DNA of 64,000 nt. Source: Pseudarthrobacter defluvii (GTDB lineage: Bacteria > Actinomycetota > Actinomycetes > Actinomycetales > Micrococcaceae). The DNA is taken from NCBI RefSeq assembly GCF_030816725.1, contig NZ_JAUSYG010000001.1:4030001-4094000 (forward strand), given 5' to 3'. Below are positions 15,924 to 23,900 of the stretch, piece after piece. The position numbers and the translations under genes are program-made. A model generated the notes under the pieces. It was not told the DNA's origin, did not search any database, and saw only the letters and a list, made by a program, of their open reading frames with translations. Positions within the stretch are counted from its first letter, which is position 1, and the number at the start of each line of letters is the position of its first letter.

Positions 15924-17045
15924 CTAGGACTTGACCTTGATCGAGTCGATGGCCTTGGCGGCCTTGGCTGCGAGGTCCGAGGACAGCGGGGCCGACTTTG
16001 CCGACTCGGCTGCGGCCTTCTGGCCCTCTGCGGAAACTACGTAGTGCTCGAAGGCCTTGACCAGGTCAACGGTCTCCTGCTTGTCGTAGGTGGTGCAAAG
16101 GACGTGGAAGGACACCAGGACGATCGGGTAGGCGCCGGCGATGGTGGTCTTGCGGTCCAGCTTGATGGAGAGATCGTTGGCGGCGCGGCCTTCAACCGGC
16201 TTGCCTGCGTCAACGGCCTTGGCGGCAGCGTCGGCGGAAATCTTGGTGAAGGAGTCGCCCACCTTGATCTGGGCCACACCGAGCTTGCCGCTCACGGCGG
16301 AGTCGTCAGCGTAGGTCACGGCCCCAGGGGTGTCCGTGACGGTCTTGACCACGCCGGAAGTGCCCTTGGCGTTCTCACCCTGGAGGCTGGCGGGCCACAC
16401 GCCGGCGGCCTTGTCGGTCCAGACCTCCGGTGCCGCGGCGGCCAGGTAATCGGTGAAGTTCTGCGTGGTTCCGGAGTCATCGGAACGGTTCACCGGGGTG
16501 ACCTTCAGGTCGGGCAGCGAGACACCTTCGTTAAGAGCCGCGATGGCGGGATCATTCCACTTGGCGATCTGGCCGCGGAAGATCTTGGCCACGGTGGCGG
16601 CATCCAGCTTCAGGTCCGTGACGCCGGGAACGTTGAAGGCCACGGCGATCGGGGAGATGTAGACCGGGACGTTGATGGCGCCGTCGGGGCCGCAGACGGA
16701 CTTGGAGGATGCGTATTCGTCATCCTTCAGGTAGGCGTCCGAGCCGGCGAACTGGGCGGAGCCGTCCAGGAGTGCCTTGCGGCCTGCGCCGGAGCCGTCC
16801 GGGGAGTACTGCACGCTCGCGCCTGAGTTGGCCGAAGCGAAGTTGGTCTTCCAGGCGTCCATTGCGGCGCCCTGCGCCGAGGAGCCGATGCCGGTCAGGG
16901 TGCCGGTGACCTTGGTTCCTCCGGCGGACTGGTTGCCGGCAGGAGCGGTGCCAGTGGCGTTGTCTGAACCGCAGGCGCTGAGCGCGAGTGCGCCGGCTGC
17001 GATAACAGCGATAGCCGCGTGGCGGCCGAAGCGGAGTGCCTTCAC
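15924..17045 (-). CDS. pstS: Phosphate-binding lipoprotein PstS
   Basis: Extracellular phosphate receptor of the Pst importer, 373 residues. The N-terminal signal peptide ends in a lipobox (AAGALALSACGS), so it is lipid-anchored. Phosphate-contact segments include GIGSSAQGAAMDAW, SPDGSGAGRKALLDG, FAGSDAYL and VNRSDDSGTTQNFTDYL. First gene of pstSCAB. A PHO-box-like repeat about 100-140 bases upstream suggests induction by phosphate starvation through PhoP/PhoR, which are not encoded in this window. Confidence 0.96.
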   Translation of the reverse strand: MKALRFGRHAAIAVIAAGALALSACGSDNATGTAPAGNQSAGGTKVTGTLTGIGSSAQGAAMDAWKTNFASANSGASVQYSPDGSGAGRKALLDGSAQFAGSDAYLKDDEYASSKSVCGPDGAINVPVYISPIAVAFNVPGVTDLKLDAATVAKIFRGQIAKWNDPAIAALNEGVSLPDLKVTPVNRSDDSGTTQNFTDYLAAAAPEVWTDKAAGVWPASLQGENAKGTSGVVKTVTDTPGAVTYADDSAVSGKLGVAQIKVGDSFTKISADAAAKAVDAGKPVEGRAANDLSIKLDRKTTIAGAYPIVLVSFHVLCTTYDKQETVDLVKAFEHYVVSAEGQKAAAESAKSAPLSSDLAAKAAKAIDSIKVKS

Positions 17046-17140
17046 TAGATGTACCCCTTCCAGGGTTATTCAGGTGCGGGACAGGGACGGAGACCCTGCT
17101 GCGCGATGCGTACGTTGTGTACCTTCAAAAAAGTTATGGG

Positions 17141-17185
17141 CCGCAGGTAACGGGATGGGCTGTCCAAAGTGAACGGAGGATTAAC
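17141..17185 (-). promoter_or_regulatory. PHO-box-like direct repeats upstream of pstS
   Basis: In the 248-base divergent gap between pstS and the FUSC-type gene. Reading the minus strand, GTTAATCCTCC (17175-17185) and GTTCACTTTGG (17164-17174) are adjacent 11-base units, and GTTACCTGCGG (17141-17151) follows one helical turn later. Actinobacterial PhoP sites are direct repeats of 11-base units beginning GTTCAC. A possible -10 lies about 25 bases further towards pstS (TACACA on the minus strand). Confidence 0.55.
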
Positions 17186-17293
17186 GACGGCGGGATATTG
17201 GCTGACAACTGCCGGGTCACCATTGCGCGGATCACATGCGGGCTCCTAGTGCGCCGCAGGCAATCGGGCGGCGCACTAAATAGACTGGAGGGC

Positions 17294-18421
17294 ATGGCTC
17301 CCGCAGCAGGACTCTCAGCAGGCAGGCGCTTCCTGCGCGGGCGCATCCGGACCGGCCTGATCCGGAGCCGGAATTCACTGGTTCCCGCCGTCCAAATGAC
17401 CCTGTGCGCGGTCGGCGCCTATGCCTTCGCCGAGTACGTGCTGGGCCATACCGGGCCGCTGTTCGCCGCCACGTCTTCCCTGATCGCATTGGGTTTCTCA
17501 CGGGAACCGCGCTTGCGGCGGGTGGTGGAGGTGGGGGTCGGCTGCACCCTCGGCATCGCCGTTGGCGATATGCTCCTGCACTGGCTGGGCAGCGGAATCT
17601 GGCAGGCCGGCGTCGTCCTTCTTTTCTCGATCCTGCTGGCCCGCTTCCTGGACAGCGGCGTCATCTTCACCACCCAGCTTGCGCTGCAGTCGGTGCTGGT
17701 GGTGCTGCTGCCGGCGCCGGCCGGCGGCCCGTTCACCCGCAGCATCGACGCCGTGGTGGGCGGCGTCTGCGCCCTGCTCGTGACTATTTTGATCCCCAAG
17801 GATCCCCGGCGGGAGCCGCGCAGGGACGTCCAGAAGCTGCTGCATGAACTGGCCGAGGTGCTGCGGGAATGTGCCGGCGCGATGATTAACAGCGATTCGA
17901 GCCAGGCGTGGCACGCCCTTATCCGGGGCCGGAACTGCCAGCCGCTTGTGGACGCCATGCGCCAATCGCTGCGGGCGTCCGGCGAGGTGGCAACCCTCGC
18001 GCCCGCTTACCGACGGCACCGGGACGAGCTGGAGCAGCTGAAACAGTCGCTCGACTTCATCGACCTGGCGCTGCGGAACAGCCGGGTTTTTGCGCGCCGG
18101 CTCACCAGTGCCATCAACAACGCGGCACTCTCCGACGAGGCGACGGACAGCATTGCGGAGGTGCTGCAGGAGACCGCTGCGGCGATTGACGAGCTGTCGC
18201 TGGGGTTGGCGGAGACGCACGACGGCGTCCGCCGCGCCCACCTGCGCACGGCCCGCAGGGACCTGAGCGAGGTGGCCCTCCGCCTGCATCCGAAGCTGCT
18301 TGAGGTGCAGCGGCTGGAAGGCGAAACCGTGGTGATGCTCTACCGGCCGCTGATGGTGGACCTGCTGGAAGCCACCGGGATGGACGCACGCGAAGCCAGG
18401 GACGTCCTGCCCGCGCTGTAG
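17294..18421 (+). CDS. FUSC / aromatic acid exporter family membrane protein
   Basis: A 375-residue protein. The N-terminal half has about six transmembrane segments (LVPAVQMTLCAVGAYAFAEY through SIDAVVGGVCALLVTILIP) matching the FUSC/ArAE fold. The C-terminal half is cytoplasmic and helical (QLKQSLDFIDLALRNSRVFA, EVLQETAAAIDELSLGLAE). Such proteins are thought to export aromatic acids or related compounds; substrate unknown. The ATG at 17294 has TGGAGGGC upstream; upstream in-frame codons cross the pstS promoter and are not coding. Its stop overlaps the first base of a possible longer radA start. Confidence 0.82.
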   Translation: MAPAAGLSAGRRFLRGRIRTGLIRSRNSLVPAVQMTLCAVGAYAFAEYVLGHTGPLFAATSSLIALGFSREPRLRRVVEVGVGCTLGIAVGDMLLHWLGSGIWQAGVVLLFSILLARFLDSGVIFTTQLALQSVLVVLLPAPAGGPFTRSIDAVVGGVCALLVTILIPKDPRREPRRDVQKLLHELAEVLRECAGAMINSDSSQAWHALIRGRNCQPLVDAMRQSLRASGEVATLAPAYRRHRDELEQLKQSLDFIDLALRNSRVFARRLTSAINNAALSDEATDSIAEVLQETAAAIDELSLGLAETHDGVRRAHLRTARRDLSEVALRLHPKLLEVQRLEGETVVMLYRPLMVDLLEATGMDAREARDVLPAL

Positions 18422-18450
18422 TGTCAGTGGCCGCCACTAGGGTTGAAGCC

Positions 18451-19824
18451 ATGGCAACAAAGACTTCCCGCGCCTCCAAGGCGCCCGCATACAAGTGCGC
18501 CGAATGCGGCTGGACCACGGTGAAATGGGTGGGACGCTGCGGCGAGTGCCAGGCTTGGGGCACCGTTGAAGAAACCGGCACCGCGGTGGCACGGACCACC
18601 GCGGCCACAACAGTCGTGGAGCCGGCGCGGCGGATTGCGGACGTCGACGCCACCACGGCAGCGTTCCTGCCAACGGGGGTGGACGAGCTGGACCGGGTTC
18701 TGGGCGGCGGACTGGTTCCCGGCGCCGTCATCCTGCTGGCCGGCGAGCCGGGGGTGGGCAAGTCCACCCTGCTGCTGGACGTTGCCGCCAAGTTCGCACG
18801 GACTGCCCAGGACGTCCTCTACGTCACCGGGGAAGAATCGGCTGCGCAGGTGAAGCTGCGCGCGGAGCGGATCGACGCCGTCGCCGAATCGCTGTATCTG
18901 TCAGCAGAAACGGACCTCGGCCAGGCGCTGGGGCAGGTGGAGAAGATCGAGCCACGGCTGCTGATCGTGGACTCCGTGCAGACCCTCAGCAGCGCAGACG
19001 TGGACGGCAGCGCCGGAGGCGTGTCCCAGGTGCGCGAAGTGGCTGCGTCCATTATCGCGGCAGCCAAGCGGCGCAATATGACAACCCTGCTGGTGGGGCA
19101 CGTGACCAAGGACGGTTCCATTGCCGGGCCGCGGCTGCTGGAGCACCTGGTGGACGTCGTGTGCCAGTTTGAGGGCGAGCGGCATTCACGGCTGCGGCTG
19201 CTTCGGGCAGTAAAGAACCGGTACGGGCCCACCGATGACGTGGGCTGCTTCGACCTCAATGAGAACGGCATCGAGGGCCTGGCCGATCCCAGCGGACTTT
19301 TTGTCAGCCGGACCAAGGATCCGGTCTCCGGTACCTGCATCACTGTCACCATGGAGGGACGCCGCCCCCTCCTGGCAGAGGTGCAGTCGCTGCTTGCCGA
19401 GAGCCCCAACTCGCAGCCCCGCCGGGCCACCAGCGGTCTGGACAGTTCACGGGTGTCCATGCTCCTGGCCGTGCTGCAGCAGCGCGCCGGAACGTTGCTG
19501 CACAAGGACGACTCGTACGTCGCCACCGTTGGCGGCGTGAAGCTCAGCGAGCCCGCAACAGACCTCGCTGTTGCCCTTGCAGTGGCTTCGGCCAAGGCCC
19601 GCAAGCCCCTGCCCATCCGGCTTATCGCCTTCGGCGAGGTGGGCCTGGCCGGTGAGGTCCGGCCTGTACCGGGCATCAACCAGCGCATCCAGGAGGCTCA
19701 CCGGCTGGGGTTCACCCACGCCGTGGTTCCTGCCAGCCACACCGGGCCTGGCCCTGTACCCCCGGGATTCTCGGTGCGTGAAGTGGAACACCTGACGGAG
19801 GCACTCAGCCTTTTGATTGGCTGA
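18451..19824 (+). CDS. radA: DNA repair protein RadA
   Basis: RecA-like ATPase that helps process recombination intermediates. The 457 residues contain the N-terminal four-cysteine zinc finger (CAECGWTTVKWVGRCGEC), Walker A (GEPGVGKSTLL), the RadA-specific KNRYGPTDDVG motif and a C-terminal Lon-protease-like domain (VGGVKLSEPATDLAVALAVA). ATG at 18451 is the usual start just before the zinc finger; a GTG at 18421 would add ten residues. It is far from disA, its common neighbour in other bacteria, which lies 8 kb downstream here. Confidence 0.95.
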   Translation: MATKTSRASKAPAYKCAECGWTTVKWVGRCGECQAWGTVEETGTAVARTTAATTVVEPARRIADVDATTAAFLPTGVDELDRVLGGGLVPGAVILLAGEPGVGKSTLLLDVAAKFARTAQDVLYVTGEESAAQVKLRAERIDAVAESLYLSAETDLGQALGQVEKIEPRLLIVDSVQTLSSADVDGSAGGVSQVREVAASIIAAAKRRNMTTLLVGHVTKDGSIAGPRLLEHLVDVVCQFEGERHSRLRLLRAVKNRYGPTDDVGCFDLNENGIEGLADPSGLFVSRTKDPVSGTCITVTMEGRRPLLAEVQSLLAESPNSQPRRATSGLDSSRVSMLLAVLQQRAGTLLHKDDSYVATVGGVKLSEPATDLAVALAVASAKARKPLPIRLIAFGEVGLAGEVRPVPGINQRIQEAHRLGFTHAVVPASHTGPGPVPPGFSVREVEHLTEALSLLIG

Positions 19825-19947
19825 CGGCCAGCACTATCGTGGGGCCGCCGTCGCCCGGGCCTGGCCGGAGCCGAGACCCCTGGCGGGTACTGTGGTTTGC
19901 GGAACCTTCTCGCAGACGGAGGTTGGTATTTTTTCGCTGGGGGAAGC

Positions 19948-21654
19948 TTGGTAATCCGGGAACGGCAGGGAATCGCCGAGGACACAGCCCGTGCACGCAA
20001 GGCGCCGGTGCATCCGGTCGTGTCCGACCGGCTCGACGGGCTGTTCGGAGGGCTCAGCGCGCGCAAGCGTGTTGCTGCAAGCCAGCTGCCGGTCACGCTG
20101 ACCATCTTGCTCGTCGTCATTGCCGCGGCCATCTTCAGCCCGGAAACACTGGCCAGCAACCTGTTCCAGGCCGCGCTGCTGTTTCACCTCGCCATCGCCG
20201 CCGCTTCCGCAGCCATACCGTGGGCCCGCCTCCCGGCGGCGGCGTTCGCAGTGATCCCGATGCTGGACTGCGTCGCCATCGGGTTCACCCGCGAGGCCGG
20301 AGGCCCATCCTTCAATGTCCTGAGCATGATGCTGGTGTTCCCTGTCATCTGGCTTTCGGCGCAGGTGCGTCCGTACATGCCCGTCCTGGCCATTGCAGGA
20401 ACCATCCTCAGCGCCGTGGTTCCTTCCGCCGTTCAGGGATCGCCCCCTGCAGGAGGGTCGATGATCCGTACGCTCATCCTCCCCCTGGTCATGTCCGTTA
20501 TTGCGGTGACGTCACACGTGGTTGCCACCACCATCCGCCTGCACCGCACCAGGCTGGTAGAAAATGAACACGACCTTGCCCGCACCCTGGGCGAGAGCCT
20601 GCGCCGGCAGAGCCTCCTCGACGCTGTACTCAAGGCCGTGGGGGTGGGTGTTTGGGTGGTGGACGCCAAAGGGAACACCGTGCTGGCAAACAGGGCCATG
20701 CAGGCGGACCCCATCCTCTGGCCCGTCATCCAGCCAGCGAATGTGAGCGATCCTGCCGGCGGCCCGGGGCTGCTAACGGCGGCGGACCGCTCCACCCCTG
20801 TGGCACAAGGCCAGCTTCCTGCAGCCCGCGCCGCCGCAGGAGAAGCGTTCACGGATGAGCTGTACTGGGCAGGTCCTGCTGACCGCCAGCGTGCCTACTC
20901 CGTAAGTTCGCACTCGTTCCCTCCCGCCGGCGGGCAGGAGGGCGGTGCCGTCATCACATTTGTGGACGTAACCAGCCTGATCGGTGCCCTTGCCGCCAAA
21001 GACAACTTTGTAGCCACCGTCTCGCACGAACTGCGGACCCCGCTCACATCCATCCTCGGCTACCTGGAGCTGGTCCTGGACGAACCCGGGCACGAGGAGA
21101 TCAAGGAAGAGCTCCTGGTGGTGCGCCGGAATGCAGAGCACCTCCTGAACCTGGTCAACGACCTCATCGCCGTGGCCTCCGAGCGGGTGGAGCTCTCGCG
21201 GGAGGAGACGGACCTGGCCCGGCTGCTCGCCGTCGAGGTTGACGCGGCCTTACCCAAGGCGGCCGGCAACGGGCTGCAACTGGTCCTCGAGGCGGAGCAG
21301 CCGCTGCCGGCCAAAATGGACCCGAAGCGGATCAGGCAGGTGATCCAGAACCTGCTCTCGAACGCCATCAAGTACTCCCCCCAAGGTGGCCTGATCACCG
21401 CCAAGGCCTACAGGACCGAAGAGGGCCTGGTTTGCTCCATCACCGACACCGGGCTGGGGATGACGGAGGAAGAACAGGAACAGGCCTTCACCAAATTCTT
21501 CCGCTCAGCGCGGTCGCGCGAAACGGCCATCCCCGGTGCAGGCCTGGGACTGCCCGTCAGCAAGACCATCATCGAGGGCCACGGAGGAACAATCAGCCTG
21601 GACAGTGAGCCCGGAGCAGGCACCACCGCAACCTTCATCCTGCCGGAATCCTAA
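19948..21654 (+). CDS. Membrane sensor histidine kinase
   Basis: About 568 residues. The N-terminal half has roughly six transmembrane segments (LPVTLTILLVVIAAAIFSP through LILPLVMSVIAVTSHVVATT). A PAS-like region (LLDAVLKAVGVGVWVVDAKG) is followed by HisKA with the phospho-accepting histidine in VSHELRTPLTSILGYLELVL, and HATPase_c with N box NLLSNAIKYSPQGG, DTGLGM and GAGLGLPVSKTI. No response regulator gene adjoins it, so it is an orphan kinase here. The start is uncertain; TTG at 19948 has GGGGGAAG upstream, and a TTG at 19897 is an alternative. The signal sensed is unknown. Confidence 0.85.
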   Translation: MVIRERQGIAEDTARARKAPVHPVVSDRLDGLFGGLSARKRVAASQLPVTLTILLVVIAAAIFSPETLASNLFQAALLFHLAIAAASAAIPWARLPAAAFAVIPMLDCVAIGFTREAGGPSFNVLSMMLVFPVIWLSAQVRPYMPVLAIAGTILSAVVPSAVQGSPPAGGSMIRTLILPLVMSVIAVTSHVVATTIRLHRTRLVENEHDLARTLGESLRRQSLLDAVLKAVGVGVWVVDAKGNTVLANRAMQADPILWPVIQPANVSDPAGGPGLLTAADRSTPVAQGQLPAARAAAGEAFTDELYWAGPADRQRAYSVSSHSFPPAGGQEGGAVITFVDVTSLIGALAAKDNFVATVSHELRTPLTSILGYLELVLDEPGHEEIKEELLVVRRNAEHLLNLVNDLIAVASERVELSREETDLARLLAVEVDAALPKAAGNGLQLVLEAEQPLPAKMDPKRIRQVIQNLLSNAIKYSPQGGLITAKAYRTEEGLVCSITDTGLGMTEEEQEQAFTKFFRSARSRETAIPGAGLGLPVSKTIIEGHGGTISLDSEPGAGTTATFILPES

Positions 21655-21719
21655 GCAGGAGGGGCATTCCGGAACGATGCCTGTCCGGGTGGACGCAAGG
21701 GGGTTTGCGGCTGGTTCAC

Positions 21720-21959
21720 TCAGGAAGCGGCGCCGACCAGCCACCTGGCAACATCGCTGCGAAGCACCAGCAGGGGGCCGCCGGTGACGCTCACGTTGCC
21801 GTTCGCCACGTAGTACCCGCGGCCGGAGCCGGCTCCCCCGGCGGCGCGGTCCAGGGCATCCACAAGGTGCCGCGGCAGGTGGCCCTGCGGGCCAAGGTTG
21901 CGCAACTCATCCACTTCTTCCGGCGTCAGCCGTCCCAAAACCTCAGCAATGTTGGCCAT
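21720..21959 (-). CDS. Small conserved hypothetical protein
   Basis: A 79-residue soluble protein beginning MANIAEVLGRLTPEEVDELR, with a Gly/Ala-rich middle and an ending (NVSVTGGPLLVLRSDVARWL) that looks like a short beta-hairpin followed by a helix. The strong ribosome binding site GGAAGGAG precedes the ATG at 21959. I do not recognise a family. It is convergent with the sensor kinase gene and divergent from the Nudix gene. Confidence 0.72.
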   Translation of the reverse strand: MANIAEVLGRLTPEEVDELRNLGPQGHLPRHLVDALDRAAGGAGSGRGYYVANGNVSVTGGPLLVLRSDVARWLVGAAS

Positions 21960-22078
21960 GAGTGCTCCTTCCGAGCGGAATGCCTGGCAGAGTGCCTGAG
22001 GGAATAACCTAGAGCAGCGCCGTGAACTCCACGTTAACGGCGGACGGCAACTGCACTTCCTGACGATCCGGAGATTCA

Positions 22079-22567
22079 ATGCCCATTCGAAGCGCAGGCA
22101 TCCTGCTGTACCGGCAGGACCCGGCCACCTCCGCGGACGCCCGTGATGGGCTGCAGGTCTGGATCGCACACATGGGCGGCCCCTTCTGGGCGCGCAAGGA
22201 CGCCCATGCGTGGTCCATTCCAAAGGGAGAGTATGCCGACGGGGAAGACCCCTTGGCCGCCGCCCTCCGAGAGTTCGCTGAGGAGATGGGGACTGCTGCC
22301 CCGGAGGCTGACTACCGGCTGCTTGGCGAGTTCCGGCAATCCTCCGGAAAGCTCATCACGGTCTACGCTGCGCAGGCGGATTTTGCCCCTTCGGTCATCA
22401 GCAGCAACACGTTTCCGCTTGAATGGCCCAAGGGGTCCGGCAGGATCCAGCACTATCCCGAAATTGACGATGCCCGCTGGTTCCCGGAGGACGAAGCGCG
22501 GCTCAAGCTCGTCAAGGGCCAGTTGCCCATCCTCGACGCGCTGGTTGAGGACATGGCCGCCACCTAG
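22079..22567 (+). CDS. Nudix hydrolase
   Basis: A 162-residue Nudix enzyme with the complete signature G-x5-E-x7-REUxEExGU in GEYADGEDPLAAALREFAEEMG, reported here by its span. The N-terminus (SAGILLYRQ) and the WSIPKGEYADGEDP approach to the box are typical of ADP-ribose or dinucleotide pyrophosphatase-like members such as those acting on NTP or Ap4A; the exact substrate cannot be read. The C-terminal half (EWPKGSGRIQHYPEIDDARWF) resembles a subgroup common in Actinobacteria. ATG at 22079. Confidence 0.88.
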   Translation: MPIRSAGILLYRQDPATSADARDGLQVWIAHMGGPFWARKDAHAWSIPKGEYADGEDPLAAALREFAEEMGTAAPEADYRLLGEFRQSSGKLITVYAAQADFAPSVISSNTFPLEWPKGSGRIQHYPEIDDARWFPEDEARLKLVKGQLPILDALVEDMAAT

Positions 22568-22600
22568 ACCACCCGCTTAAACGCTCCGCTGCATCGGGAT

Positions 22601-22656
22601 CGCCGGAACGGTGCGGAAACGCCGATGAGTTCCGGCGTTTCCGCACCGTTCCGGCG
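22601..22656. terminator. 24-bp perfect palindrome between convergent genes
   Basis: The 24 bases at 22601-22624 (starting CGCCGGAACGGTGCGG) are exactly complementary to 22633-22656 across an eight-base loop. It lies in the 103-base gap between the convergent Nudix and KAS II genes. No T-run follows on either side. It probably acts as a bidirectional U-less terminator or is a dispersed palindromic element. Confidence 0.6.
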
Positions 22657-22670
22657 TTCCCGGCGTTTGG

Positions 22671-23900
22671 CTAGGCGCCGGTGATCACCAGGGCGACGCT
22701 GTGGCCGCCGAATCCGAAGGCATTCACGAGCCCGGCCGGAGCATAACCGGGCGGAAGCTGGTGGGCGCTTTCGGTGATGACGTTGAGGTCCACTTCCGGG
22801 TCCAGCGCCTCCACGTTCAGCGTCCCCGGCAGCTGGCCGGTGCGCAGGGCTTCGAGGACAACGACGGCGGCCAGCGCTCCGGCGCCGCCCAGCAGGTGGC
22901 CGGTGTGGCCTTTCGTGGAGGTGACGGGAACGTCCGCGCCGAAGACGGCATTGATCGCCTGGCCCTCCAGCCGGTCGCCTACAGGGGTGGAAGTGGCGTG
23001 GGCGTGGACGAAGCCGATGTCCGCCGGTTCCATCCCGGCCGAGTCCAGCGCTTTCTGCATGACGCGGCGCTGCATCGCAGGATCTGCGGCCACGATGTCG
23101 TTGGCATCGGAGGTCACCGCTCCCCCGGCCACGGCACCAAGGATTGCGGCACCACGGGCACGGGCGTGCCCTTCGCTCTCCAGCACCACCACGCCGGCGC
23201 CCTCAGCGAGCACAAAGCCGTCCCGGCCGCCGTCGAACGGACGCGCGGCCCGCTGCGGGTCGTCGGAACGGGTGGAGAGGGCACGGATCTGGGAGAAACC
23301 GCTGATCACCAAGTCATTGACGGAGGCATCGACACCACCGGCAATCACGACGTCGGCGGCACCGGAGCGGATCATCTCGGCTGCCTGGACAATCGCCTCA
23401 GCCCCGGAGGCACAGGCGCTGACAGGCGTCCGGGCGCCGCCGCGGGCACCCAGGTCGATGGACACCCAGGCAGCGGGACCGTTCACCATGAGCCGGGTGA
23501 GGGTGTGCGGCGACACCTTGCGCGGTCCGGATTCCGACAGCACGCGGTCCTGCTCAATGGTGGACCCCAGCCCTCCATAGGCTGAGCCGATCACCACCGC
23601 GAACCGCTCGGGGTCAACCTCGGGGCTGCCGGCCTGCGTCCATGCTTCGCGTGCAGCGATGAGGGCCAGCTGCCCGCACCGGTCCATGCGCTTCAGCTCA
23701 CGGGTGCTGAGATGCTCCGAAAGGTCAGCAGTGATTTGCCCGGCGATTTTGACCGGCAGTTGCTCCGCCCAGTCCTGGTCAAGCGCTGTGATCCCGGAGC
23801 GGCCGTCCAGCAGGGCCTCCCAGGTTTCCTTGACGTTGGCGCCGAGCGGGTTGATGGTGCCGAGGCCGGTGACAACGGCGCGGGGTGCAGGAGTGTTCAC
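22671..23900 (-). CDS. fabF: Beta-ketoacyl-ACP synthase II (FabF-like), solitary
   Basis: Condensing enzyme of fatty acid elongation, 409 residues. The catalytic cysteine is in VSACASGAEAI, the histidines in VHAHATSTPVGD and STKGHTGHLLGGAGA, and the C-terminal NAFGFGGHSVALVI is present. Unlike the usual fabD-fabH-acpP-fabF cluster, it stands alone after prfC, so it may be a second KAS II paralogue for a specialised acyl chain. The GTG start at 23900 overlaps the frameshifted end of prfC by four bases (GTGA). Confidence 0.9.
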   Translation of the reverse strand: MNTPAPRAVVTGLGTINPLGANVKETWEALLDGRSGITALDQDWAEQLPVKIAGQITADLSEHLSTRELKRMDRCGQLALIAAREAWTQAGSPEVDPERFAVVIGSAYGGLGSTIEQDRVLSESGPRKVSPHTLTRLMVNGPAAWVSIDLGARGGARTPVSACASGAEAIVQAAEMIRSGAADVVIAGGVDASVNDLVISGFSQIRALSTRSDDPQRAARPFDGGRDGFVLAEGAGVVVLESEGHARARGAAILGAVAGGAVTSDANDIVAADPAMQRRVMQKALDSAGMEPADIGFVHAHATSTPVGDRLEGQAINAVFGADVPVTSTKGHTGHLLGGAGALAAVVVLEALRTGQLPGTLNVEALDPEVDLNVITESAHQLPPGYAPAGLVNAFGFGGHSVALVITGA

